A stretch of DNA of 64,000 bases from Bacteroidales bacterium (GTDB lineage: Bacteria; Bacteroidota; Bacteroidia; Bacteroidales; UBA932), in NCBI GenBank assembly GCA_023227835.1, contig JALOCI010000001.1:62001-126000 (forward strand). Reading direction: 5' to 3'. This document shows, one piece after another, positions 33,076 to 41,306 of this stretch (the first letter of the stretch is position 1; every line of letters begins with the position of its first letter). The position numbers were made by a program, and so were the translations under genes. The notes beneath the pieces are model-generated. The model saw only the letters and a list, made by a program, of their open reading frames with translations, was not told the DNA's origin and made no database searches.

Positions 33076-34401
33076 ATGGCTGTTTTTAAGGTGGAGGGCG
33101 GACATCGCCTAAAGGGTGAGCTTGTTCCGCAAGGTGCCAAGAATGAGGCATTACAAATTCTTTCTGCAGTTTTGCTGACAGAGAAAAGGGTTGTGGTACA
33201 CAATCTTCCGGATATTCTGGATGTAAACAAGCTGATAGGTTTGCTGATTGATCTCGGTGTTGAGGTTGAAAAGCTTCCGGCTTCACTGCATGGTGCCATC
33301 TCTTGCAGCTATGCATTCTGTGCAAAAAACATTAATCTTGACTTTGTCAGGTCTGCGGAATTTTGCAGACTATCTGCTGCGTTGCGTGGTTCGGTAATGC
33401 TTGTCGGCCCGCTACTTGCCCGTTTTGGCTTCGCTTATATGCCAAAACCGGGTGGTGATAAAATAGGACGCAGACGTCTTGACACTCACCTGATTGGTCT
33501 TGAAAAACTTGGGGCAAAGCTTGATTTTGAACAGGTCGGGAGCTTTTTCGAGCTGAAAACTAATGGTCTGAAAGGGTGTGACATGCTTCTTGATGAGGCT
33601 TCTGTTACCGGTACGGCAAATATTGTAATGGCTGCTGCTATGGCAGATGGAAAGACCACTATTTACAATGCTGCCTGTGAACCATACCTGCAGCAGCTTT
33701 GTAAAATGCTTAACAGGATGGGAGCCAGGATTTCCGGAATAGGTTCCAATTTGCTTACAATAGAGGGAGTGGCCTCGCTGAACGGTACCGAGCACACGAT
33801 TCTTCCGGATATGATTGAGATCGGGAGTTTCATTGGGCTTGCAGCCATGACTGCCAGTGAGATTACAATTAAGGATACTGCCTATGATGAGCTGGGAATT
33901 ATTCCGGCTCAATTCAGAAGACTGGGAATAACAGTTGAAAGAAGGGGAGATGATATTTTTATCCCTTCACATGAACATTATGAGATTGAGAGCTTTATGG
34001 ATGGTTCGATAATGACTATCGCGGATGCTCCGTGGCCGGGACTGACACCTGACCTTCTGAGCGTTTTTCTCGTGGTTGCAGCTCAGGCGAAAGGCTCTGT
34101 ACTTATTCACCAGAAGATGTTCGAGAGCCGCCTTTTTTTCGTGGATAAACTGATAGACATGGGGGCACAGATTATTTTGTGTGACCCGCACAGAGCTGTC
34201 GTGATCGGTCATAACCGTGAGTTTGACCTGAGAGGGACTCGTATGTCCTCTCCGGATATCCGGGCCGGTATCGCTTTGCTGATTGCAGCAATGAGTGCAA
34301 AGGGAACAAGCGTAATTGAGAATATTGAACAGATAGACAGAGGGTATCAGAATGTGGACGGTCGCCTTAACGCTATCGGTGCAAGGATTGATCGTTTCTG
34401 A
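33076..34401 (+). CDS. murA: UDP-N-acetylglucosamine 1-carboxyvinyltransferase
   Basis: The 441-residue EPSP-synthase-fold protein has GAKNEALQILSAVLL (Lys22-Asn23), VMLVGPLLARFGFAYMPKPGGDKIGRRRLDTH and the closing GYQNVDGRLNAIGARI. It makes the first committed step of peptidoglycan synthesis, adding enolpyruvate to UDP-GlcNAc. At the place of the usual catalytic Cys (PGGC) this protein has Asp128 (PGGD), the change known to make MurA insensitive to fosfomycin in several bacteria. It sits between DUF4290 and ftsK in a co-directional run. Confidence 0.96.
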   Translation: MAVFKVEGGHRLKGELVPQGAKNEALQILSAVLLTEKRVVVHNLPDILDVNKLIGLLIDLGVEVEKLPASLHGAISCSYAFCAKNINLDFVRSAEFCRLSAALRGSVMLVGPLLARFGFAYMPKPGGDKIGRRRLDTHLIGLEKLGAKLDFEQVGSFFELKTNGLKGCDMLLDEASVTGTANIVMAAAMADGKTTIYNAACEPYLQQLCKMLNRMGARISGIGSNLLTIEGVASLNGTEHTILPDMIEIGSFIGLAAMTASEITIKDTAYDELGIIPAQFRRLGITVERRGDDIFIPSHEHYEIESFMDGSIMTIADAPWPGLTPDLLSVFLVVAAQAKGSVLIHQKMFESRLFFVDKLIDMGAQIILCDPHRAVVIGHNREFDLRGTRMSSPDIRAGIALLIAAMSAKGTSVIENIEQIDRGYQNVDGRLNAIGARIDRF

Positions 34402-34462
34402 TTTTAGATAATTGTGATTTTTAATTTATTACTGTTTTTTTAAATTTTATACTAAGTAGCAG

Positions 34463-36928
34463 ATGGCGAGTAAGGGTAAGTCAAAGAGTAAGGAGGAGAA
34501 TAAATCAGCATCAAAAAATAAAACTGGTGAGTCTGCTCCGCCTCCAAAAGGAATGGAGGCCTTCAAACTGATTTCAGGTCTTTTTTTCCTGGCATTTGCC
34601 GTTTATACATTTATTTCACTGGGTTCTTATCTGTTTACCTGGGCAGAGGATCAGTCTTTGCTTTCAAGGAATGACGTGTGGTCTACTATTGTTCCGGTTG
34701 AGAACGGCGGAGGAAAACTGGGCTTTTTCTGGGCAAACTTTCTGCTATCTGATTTGTTTGGTCTCGGGGCTTTTGTGATACCTTTCTTTTTTCTTGGTAT
34801 TGCCTTGTATTGTCTTAAAATTAAGAGGACAAGCTTGCTGAAACTCTTTTTCATCACTGTTTTCGGAGCAATAATCTTTTCAATATTCTTCTCCTATGTG
34901 TTTGGCTTTACGAAGTTCGATACATGGTTCGGGAATGGGGTCGGAGGCTCTTACGGTTATTATGTGAATCTCTGGCTTATAGATATGTTGGGCGCCTCGG
35001 GCGCCGGAGCGCTGATTATTGTCATGATGGTGTTCTGGCTTGCTTTGGTGAGCTTCGGCGTTGTGAAGTGGTTTAATAGGGTTATTGCGAATACTTTTCA
35101 TCCCGAAAGGAGAGGTGATGACACCGCTATTGATGATGAGGCCTCTGCCGAGGCTGAGTCCGCCTCTGCTCTTGCAGCGACTTTTGCTGCGGCTGGAGAG
35201 GAGGCCGGGGCTGAGGACCTGAATTCCACTTTCAAACCGCAGGAGACTATTTTTGAAGTTGCTGAAAAGGAAAACACCCCCTTACAGGATTCTGACACTC
35301 TCCATGTTTCCTCTGAGGTTGACGGGCAGGAAGAGATGCCATTTGAGGTAATTAACGAAGAGTCGGGTGAGGAGGATTTTCTGAAAAATCTGCCTCAGGG
35401 ATCTTTGGACACTTTGTTTGATCCCCGGCTGGATCTTTCTCACTATAAATCTCCGTCACTAACTTTGCTTGAAGAGTATAAGGATAAGGTATATGAAGTA
35501 TCAAGGGAGGAGTTGGAGCTTAACAATAAGAAGATTGTAAAGACTCTGAGTGATTATAAGATTGGCATTGAGAGGATTTTTGCAAGGCCTGGTCCGACAG
35601 TCACTCTTTATGAAATTGTGCCTCAGGCCGGAGTCCGGATATCTCAGATTAAGAGGCTGGAGGATGATATCGCATTACAGCTTGCTGCAAAGGGTGTCCG
35701 TATTATTGCTCCTATTCCTGGTACAAATTATGTCGGTATTGAGGTTGCAAACAACAAACCGAGTATAGTCTCCATGCGCTCCGTGCTGGACGATACCAAG
35801 TTCAAGGCTAACTCGTCAAATTATGATTTACCTGTTGCGATAGGACGTACAATTTCAAACGAGGTCCTGACCCTGGATCTGGCAAAGATGCCTCACCTGC
35901 TTGTGGCCGGAGCTACAGGTCAGGGTAAGTCTGTAGGGTTGAACGCTATTATCACATCGCTTCTTTACACAAAACATCCTTCTGAACTGAAGTTCGTTCT
36001 GGTTGACCCTAAAAAGGTTGAGCTTTCTCTCTACGAAAAGCTGGAACACCATTTTCTTGCAAAGTTGCCTGAGGGTGAGGAGGCTATTATTACTGACACA
36101 CAAAAGGTAATTTATACACTTAAGTCTCTGTTGATTGAGATGGAGAGCCGTTATGACCTTTTGACAATGGCAAGGGTGCGTTCAATTAAGGAGTATAATG
36201 AGAAGTTTCTCTCGCGTAAACTGAATCCGTTGAAGGGGCACAGGTTTCTCCCGTTTATTGTTGTTTTAATTGATGAGTTTGCGGATATGCTTATGACTGC
36301 AGGACGCGAAGTTGAGGATCCTATTACGAGGTTAGCTCAGAAGGCTCGCGCTATTGGCATTCACCTGGTTATTGCCACTCAGCGTCCTTCTGTCAATGTT
36401 ATTACCGGTTTGATTAAATCAAACTTCCCGGCCAGAATGGCGTTTAAGGTAATTTCAAGTATTGACTCCCGCACGATTCTTGATACAACAGGTGCAAATC
36501 AACTGATTGGACGTGGAGATATGCTTTTCTTGTCTAATATTGAAATAACTCGTGTCCAGTGTGCTTTTATAGATACTAAGGAGATAGACAGGGTAGTTGA
36601 TTTTATTAGTAACCAACAAGGTTATCCTACGGCTCATCTGTTGCCTGAATATGTAGGTGAAGATGGCGAGGGAAGCAGTGCCGGGGATGTGGATCTTTCA
36701 AAGAGAGATAAGATGTTTGAGGAGGCTGCAAAGATGATTGTTCAATATCAACAGGGCTCTACCTCATTGATACAACGCAGGCTTAACCTTGGTTACAACA
36801 GGGCGGGCCGGATAATGGATCAACTGGAAGCTGCCGGCATAGTTGGCCCGTCTGAAGGCTCAAAGGCCCGCCAGGTTCTGATTACTGACTATGATTCCCT
36901 GGATCGAATCCTGAATTCTCTTAATTAG
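34463..36928 (+). CDS. ftsK: DNA translocase FtsK/SpoIIIE
   Basis: The 821-residue protein has a charged N-terminus, four or five membrane helices (about residues 30-215), an acidic/Ala-rich linker (215-330), then the alpha-beta motor with PHLLVAGATGQGKSVGLNA (Walker A, about 480) and PFIVVLIDEFADML (Walker B, about 595), and a C-terminal winged-helix gamma domain (MFEEAAKMIVQYQQGSTSLIQRRLNLGYNRAGRIMDQLE) that reads chromosome polarity sequences. It moves DNA at the division septum for dimer resolution. Length and order match Bacteroidetes FtsK. Confidence 0.97.
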   Translation: MASKGKSKSKEENKSASKNKTGESAPPPKGMEAFKLISGLFFLAFAVYTFISLGSYLFTWAEDQSLLSRNDVWSTIVPVENGGGKLGFFWANFLLSDLFGLGAFVIPFFFLGIALYCLKIKRTSLLKLFFITVFGAIIFSIFFSYVFGFTKFDTWFGNGVGGSYGYYVNLWLIDMLGASGAGALIIVMMVFWLALVSFGVVKWFNRVIANTFHPERRGDDTAIDDEASAEAESASALAATFAAAGEEAGAEDLNSTFKPQETIFEVAEKENTPLQDSDTLHVSSEVDGQEEMPFEVINEESGEEDFLKNLPQGSLDTLFDPRLDLSHYKSPSLTLLEEYKDKVYEVSREELELNNKKIVKTLSDYKIGIERIFARPGPTVTLYEIVPQAGVRISQIKRLEDDIALQLAAKGVRIIAPIPGTNYVGIEVANNKPSIVSMRSVLDDTKFKANSSNYDLPVAIGRTISNEVLTLDLAKMPHLLVAGATGQGKSVGLNAIITSLLYTKHPSELKFVLVDPKKVELSLYEKLEHHFLAKLPEGEEAIITDTQKVIYTLKSLLIEMESRYDLLTMARVRSIKEYNEKFLSRKLNPLKGHRFLPFIVVLIDEFADMLMTAGREVEDPITRLAQKARAIGIHLVIATQRPSVNVITGLIKSNFPARMAFKVISSIDSRTILDTTGANQLIGRGDMLFLSNIEITRVQCAFIDTKEIDRVVDFISNQQGYPTAHLLPEYVGEDGEGSSAGDVDLSKRDKMFEEAAKMIVQYQQGSTSLIQRRLNLGYNRAGRIMDQLEAAGIVGPSEGSKARQVLITDYDSLDRILNSLN

Positions 36929-37031
36929 TGGATTACTATAAGTAATCATTTTGATTTTTTTATCTGTATCACTAATATTTCTGGAACGAAGATTGCAATA
37001 TGTATTGTGGGAATAATTAAATTATAGTGGT

Positions 37032-37718
37032 ATGAAGAGAAGGATAAGCAATATTGTATTTTTAACTGTTCTGGCTTTAATCATGACATCTTCACTTATG
37101 GAGGTGAGAGGTCAGGGGAAAGGAAAAGCCAAAGAAAATCAAAGAGATAAGGATAAATCTGAACTCATTATATCTCAGTTTTCTACAAAACTCATGACCT
37201 TGCCGGCATTTGAAATGGGCTTTTCAATAATAATGGACGGTAAAAGTCTTTTTGGTACTATTCAGGCGCAGAAGGATTCATACAGGCTGGAAAACAGGGA
37301 GATGAATCTTTACTGTGACGGCCAGACAAAGTGGATACATAATCAGGGAAACAATGAGGTAGTAATCTTAAAAAATGACCTTACACAGGTCGATCTGGTC
37401 GAGAATCCTATGGCTTTCTTTACATCTCTTGCCAAGGGGTACACATACGCTGAAAGGGCTAAATCTTCTGATTACAAGAATGTCCCGGTCTGGATTATAG
37501 ACCTTTTCCCTATAAACAAGAGGCTTGGGTATAGTAAGATTTCGTTGCTTATTGACAAGAGAAACAATGAGCCTGTCAGAATAGTATATGTTATGAAAAA
37601 CGGTGAGAGTCTGGCCGTGAATATAACTAAGTTTACTGAGCAAAAACCTTGGGGAAAGGATCATTTCAAATTCGATTCCGGTAAACACAAGGGCTTGAGA
37701 ATTAGTGATATGAGATAA
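37032..37718 (+). CDS. LolA-like outer-membrane lipoprotein carrier
   Basis: The 228-residue protein has a signal peptide (about residues 1-27) followed by a basic Lys/Glu stretch and a LolA-like half-barrel: FEMGFSIIMDGKSLFGTIQAQKDSYRLENREMNLYCDGQTKWIHNQGNNEVVI. The pattern of amphipathic strands with a C-terminal DSGKHKGLRISDMR fits the family. It would carry lipoproteins across the periplasm to the outer membrane. It follows ftsK by about 100 bp, the usual neighbour order (FtsK-LolA) in Bacteroidetes. Confidence 0.82.
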   Translation: MKRRISNIVFLTVLALIMTSSLMEVRGQGKGKAKENQRDKDKSELIISQFSTKLMTLPAFEMGFSIIMDGKSLFGTIQAQKDSYRLENREMNLYCDGQTKWIHNQGNNEVVILKNDLTQVDLVENPMAFFTSLAKGYTYAERAKSSDYKNVPVWIIDLFPINKRLGYSKISLLIDKRNNEPVRIVYVMKNGESLAVNITKFTEQKPWGKDHFKFDSGKHKGLRISDMR

Positions 37719-37726
37719 TTTGTTGC

Positions 37727-38356
37727 TCAGCGAATTAGAAAAATCTGTGCCACAGAAAATACATCCAAAATGGAGAGGTAAGTATTGCTGAGATAATCGG
37801 AGAGTTCTGATGGCTTAACCCATATTGCCTGTTCAATGTTCTCTTCTATCTGAGGTTTTGTCGTTTTATCCTTGCCGTGGTACTCCATTTGATACCAGTA
37901 GGATGTTTTGACAGTGAGCTCTCCCACTTTGTTGACATATGTATGGTATGTTTTACATATGATTTCCTTTAGAAGGATGTTGCTTATTCCGCACTCTTCC
38001 TCGACCTCTCTGACAGCGGTGGTCTCGATCTCCTCTCCATTTTCCTGCTTGCCTTTCGGAAGATCCCAGTGGTTGTTGCGGTAAATGAGCAGTATCTCAC
38101 CCTCATTATTGGTCACTATACCTCCTCCTGCATTGATTCTGGTAAGCTTTTTGCAAAGCTGATTAAAGGTTGCCTCTTCATCGGAAGTGATTATTGAGAG
38201 GCTGTTAATATTAGATAACTCTGCAAAGATATAGGGAAGTTCTTCTATTCCTTGGTTGTTTCCGGGGATGTAATGTACGGCTGTCGGCTCTTTTTTGAAT
38301 TTATCACTACTGGTACATACCGCAATGCGGCGATTGTTGAAAAATAAGCTGTACAT
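37727..38356 (-). CDS. NUDIX hydrolase
   Basis: The 209-residue protein carries a full Nudix box, GKQENGEEIETTAVREVEEECGI, at about residues 100-122, preceded by GGGIVTNNEGEILLIYRNNHWDLPKG. An N-terminal domain of about 65 residues has no recognised fold. It hydrolyses a nucleoside diphosphate linked to another group; substrate unknown. It is divergent from pyrE with 44 bp between start codons. Its last codons (VAQIFLIR-stop) lie over a variant copy of the dispersed repeat. Confidence 0.88.
   Translation of the reverse strand: MYSLFFNNRRIAVCTSSDKFKKEPTAVHYIPGNNQGIEELPYIFAELSNINSLSIITSDEEATFNQLCKKLTRINAGGGIVTNNEGEILLIYRNNHWDLPKGKQENGEEIETTAVREVEEECGISNILLKEIICKTYHTYVNKVGELTVKTSYWYQMEYHGKDKTTKPQIEENIEQAIWVKPSELSDYLSNTYLSILDVFSVAQIFLIR
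37733..37756 (+). repeat. Dispersed palindromic repeat, copy 5 (covarying variant)
   Basis: 21 of 24 bases match the 24-bp unit. The core here is CTGTG-C-CACAG instead of CAGTG-C-CACTA: the two changed arms still pair, which is a compensatory change. It overlaps the 3' end of the NUDIX gene. Confidence 0.75.
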
Positions 38357-38374
38357 TTATATAGATTGATTTTT

Positions 38375-38382
38375 TATCTTTG
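38375..38382 (+). promoter_or_regulatory. -7 box upstream of pyrE
   Basis: TATCTTTG matches TAnnTTTG and lies 18 bases before the pyrE ATG at 38401. No clear -33 box. A short repeat CTTTG-TG-CAAAG follows, which could form a small hairpin. Confidence 0.5.
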
Positions 38383-38400
38383 TGCAAAGATACTTTAATT

Positions 38401-39033
38401 ATGGATTTAGTAGAAAAAATTGTAGCTAAACTGCTACTGGACATCAAAGCGGTACGTTTAAGCCCGGATGCTCCGTTTACATGGGCTTCAGGATGGAAGT
38501 CCCCTATATATTGTGATAACAGGAAGATTCTCTCGTTCCCTGAACAGAGAAAGGTTATATATGAAAATCTTGCAAAAATAGTTAAGGATAACTATACGGA
38601 TGTTCAGGTTATAGCAGGTGTTGCAACAGGCGCAATCTCATGGGGGGCGCTGGTGGCGGAAAAACTAGGTCTTCCTTTTGTGTATGTGAGACCGAAACCT
38701 AAAGATCATGGGACAGGAGCTCAGATTGAGGGCTACTTACCTGAGGGTGCGGGTGTGGTTGTGGTTGAGGATCTGATCTCAACCGGGGCCAGTTCACTCT
38801 CTGCAGTGGAATGTCTTAACAGGAGCGGCGCCAACGTGTTGGGTATGGTGGCAATTTTCTCTTATAACTTCGATGTGTCGCGCCGCTCCTTCGAGTACGC
38901 AAACTGCGAGCTGAGAACTCTTACAAATTATGACAAGCTTATCGAGGAGGCTCTTTCAAGCAAGTACATAAAAGAGGAGGAGATGGAGACTTTGCGTCAG
39001 TGGAGATATCGTCCTGAAATCTGGGGTAAATAG
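38401..39033 (+). CDS. pyrE: Orotate phosphoribosyltransferase
   Basis: I start at the ATG at 38401 (MDLVEKIVAKLLLDIKAVRL), 210 residues; a TTG seven codons up is only an open-frame extension within the promoter. It shows FTWASGWKSPIYCDNRKILSFPEQR, VIAGVATGAISWGALVAEKLGLPFVYVRPKPKDHGTGAQIEG and the PRPP loop GVVVVEDLISTGASSL. It joins orotate to PRPP in pyrimidine synthesis. The following SRPBCC and hexosaminidase genes are close enough to be co-transcribed. Confidence 0.95.
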   Translation: MDLVEKIVAKLLLDIKAVRLSPDAPFTWASGWKSPIYCDNRKILSFPEQRKVIYENLAKIVKDNYTDVQVIAGVATGAISWGALVAEKLGLPFVYVRPKPKDHGTGAQIEGYLPEGAGVVVVEDLISTGASSLSAVECLNRSGANVLGMVAIFSYNFDVSRRSFEYANCELRTLTNYDKLIEEALSSKYIKEEEMETLRQWRYRPEIWGK

Positions 39034-39039
39034 AACTTT

Positions 39040-39462
39040 ATGGGTAATACACAGATTAAAGGCAGGAGAGTTGTTGTTAAATATCCCGCATCGGCTTTGT
39101 TTGAGTTGTTCTCAGACTTGACGAATTTTACAAAGAATCTTCCTCAGGATATGCTGAAGGGCAGTGAGGTGAACTCTACAAAGGATACGCTTATTGCCAA
39201 GGTTCAGGGTTTCGAGATAGGACTTGTTGTTGCGGAGAGGGTTCAGTATTCACTTATTCGTTACGATCAGTATGGGAAAAATATTTTTCCTTACACTTTT
39301 TTTGTCCGTCTTGATTCAAAAAGTGAGACTGAGACCGAGTTTATGATTGAAATGGATACGGAGCTTTCCGGTATGGTCAAAATGATGGTTGGCGGGAAAC
39401 TCCAGGAATTGGTTGATAAGGTGACAGACCAGATAGAAATGGCTTTTTTAAGGAATATTTAA
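39040..39462 (+). CDS. SRPBCC (START/Bet v1-like) family protein
   Basis: The 140-residue protein has the pattern of a small helix-grip domain: a first strand GRRVVVKYPASALFELFSDLTNFTKNLPQDML, then a run of beta strands and a long C-terminal helix (LSGMVKMMVGGKLQELVDKVTDQIEMAFL). Related proteins bind hydrophobic ligands. It lies 6 bp after pyrE and 2 bp before the hexosaminidase gene. A function cannot be named; it is commonly found downstream of pyrE in Bacteroidetes as I recall. Confidence 0.7.
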   Translation: MGNTQIKGRRVVVKYPASALFELFSDLTNFTKNLPQDMLKGSEVNSTKDTLIAKVQGFEIGLVVAERVQYSLIRYDQYGKNIFPYTFFVRLDSKSETETEFMIEMDTELSGMVKMMVGGKLQELVDKVTDQIEMAFLRNI

Positions 39463-39464
39463 AC

Positions 39465-41213
39465 ATGAAGAAAATTGTAGGTTTTATAGCTCTTGTTGTA
39501 ATGGCTTTTATTAATCAATCTGAGACTGCGGTATTGGCGCAGGTGCCGTCAAACAGCAAATATCTTAAGGTTTCGGTTATTCCTGAACCTGTAAGGGTTA
39601 TTTCCGGAAATGCACTTTACCGGATAAACAAAAACACAGTTATAGTAGCTTCAGGCGAAGATCAGATGAGATCTGCAGATTTTTTGCGAAGCTACATCCA
39701 GAAGTGTTACAATGTTGATATTTCAATTATACCTGCAAAAGACGAGAAGGGTAAAGAGGTAAAGATTAAGGATAATAAAGATTCTGAAATTAAGCACATT
39801 GTATTGGATATAAAACCACTGGCGTATGGAATTGCAGGCTTCAGTCCTACTGACCTCAAAAGGGTGGGTGCTTACTCTATAGATATGAAAGACGGAGTTC
39901 TTCATCTGACCGGGGCAAATGCTCAGGGCCTCTTCTATTCTGTCCAGACATTGATTCAGCTTTTACCGTCGACAATGCCTTCATTAGGACTCTTTGACAA
40001 GTACCTTCAGATTTCTCTGCCGGCTGTCGAGATTGTGGATTATCCGAGATTCCAATACAGAGGAATGCATCTTGATGTTGTAAGGCACATATTTTCAGTT
40101 GACTATATTAAACAGTATATAGACTATCTTGCACTGCACAAGATGAACTATTTCCACTGGCATCTTACTGATGACCAAGGGTGGAGAATGGAGAGCAAGG
40201 CATATCCAAAACTTAATGAAATCGGTTCATGGAGAGCAGGCACAATTAAGGGTATTTTCCCCGGAACAGGAGTGGACAGCACTCGTTACGGCGGGTTTTA
40301 CACTATAGAGCAGATGAAGGAGATTGTCAAGTATGCATCTGATCGTTATATAACCATTGTTCCTGAAATTGATGTGCCGGGTCACTCAATGGCAATTATC
40401 GCTGCTTATCCTGAGCTCAGTACGACTCCTGATATTCCCAAGCAACCTGCAATTACATGGGGTATTTACAACAGACAGAACAATGTTCTGGTGCCGTCTG
40501 AACAGACTTTCAAATTCTTAAAGGATGTTTTCAATGAGCTGATGGATGTCTTTCCGGGTGAATATATTCACATAGGTGCCGATGAGTGCTCGAAAATATG
40601 GTGGAAAGAGTCAAGAGAGACCCAGAATTTTATGAAGAATTATGGCCTTGACGATGAAGATGCATTGCAGAGCTACTTTGTGAAAAGAATACATGATGTT
40701 GTAAAGGCCCGCGGACGCAAGCTTGTGGGTTGGGACGAGATTATGGACGGTCCGATTGAAAAGGATATGGTTGTAATGAGCTGGAGAGACACCGAACATG
40801 CCTGGAAGGCTGCTCGGATGGGAAACAAGGCTATTTTAACCCCGATCCAGACACACTATCTGAATGCAGCTCAGAAAAAGAACGAGACAGCATTGTGTCA
40901 TCAGGATATATTTGCTCCTATTGATTCTGTTTATAATTTTGAACCACTTCCTGAGTCATATGATACAGTATATGAGGAAAATATTCTTGGGGGCCAGGGT
41001 TGTATGTGGACTGAATATTTTCCGGACAAAGATGCCGTGGAATACGGAATATTTCCGAGAATGTCAGCATTATCAGAGGTTTACTGGTCTCAAAAAAAGA
41101 ATAAAAACTGGCCCAGGTTTATGCTCAAACTTGTAGAGCAGTTCAACCGGTATGATTTATGGGGGGCAAATTACTCAACAGAAATTTTTGAATCGGGGAA
41201 CTATACCAGATAG
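39465..41213 (+). CDS. Beta-N-acetylhexosaminidase, GH20
   Basis: The 582-residue protein has a signal peptide (about 1-26), a GH20b-type N-terminal domain (35-190) and the catalytic barrel beginning PRFQYRGMHLDVVRHIF. The catalytic pair is Asp373-Glu374 in HIGADECSKIWW; HWHLTDDQGWRMESKAYPKL and EIDVPGHSMAIIAAYPEL are further family blocks. It removes terminal GlcNAc or GalNAc from glycans by substrate-assisted catalysis, in the periplasm or at the surface. No lipobox is seen. Full length for the family. Confidence 0.95.
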   Translation: MKKIVGFIALVVMAFINQSETAVLAQVPSNSKYLKVSVIPEPVRVISGNALYRINKNTVIVASGEDQMRSADFLRSYIQKCYNVDISIIPAKDEKGKEVKIKDNKDSEIKHIVLDIKPLAYGIAGFSPTDLKRVGAYSIDMKDGVLHLTGANAQGLFYSVQTLIQLLPSTMPSLGLFDKYLQISLPAVEIVDYPRFQYRGMHLDVVRHIFSVDYIKQYIDYLALHKMNYFHWHLTDDQGWRMESKAYPKLNEIGSWRAGTIKGIFPGTGVDSTRYGGFYTIEQMKEIVKYASDRYITIVPEIDVPGHSMAIIAAYPELSTTPDIPKQPAITWGIYNRQNNVLVPSEQTFKFLKDVFNELMDVFPGEYIHIGADECSKIWWKESRETQNFMKNYGLDDEDALQSYFVKRIHDVVKARGRKLVGWDEIMDGPIEKDMVVMSWRDTEHAWKAARMGNKAILTPIQTHYLNAAQKKNETALCHQDIFAPIDSVYNFEPLPESYDTVYEENILGGQGCMWTEYFPDKDAVEYGIFPRMSALSEVYWSQKKNKNWPRFMLKLVEQFNRYDLWGANYSTEIFESGNYTR

Positions 41214-41306
41214 TGAGTAGATAAGAGTGAATAGTTTAAAGTACTGCGTAAAGGTGTGGGAGAGATGTGAGTAATGAAAATCGTTAGAAAGAGATTATCC
41301 CGATAA

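Noticed and set aside
33412..33912. Long minus-strand frame of 166 codons opposite murA
   Set aside because: The plus-strand MurA is certain; the antisense frame has no recognisable domain or promoter.
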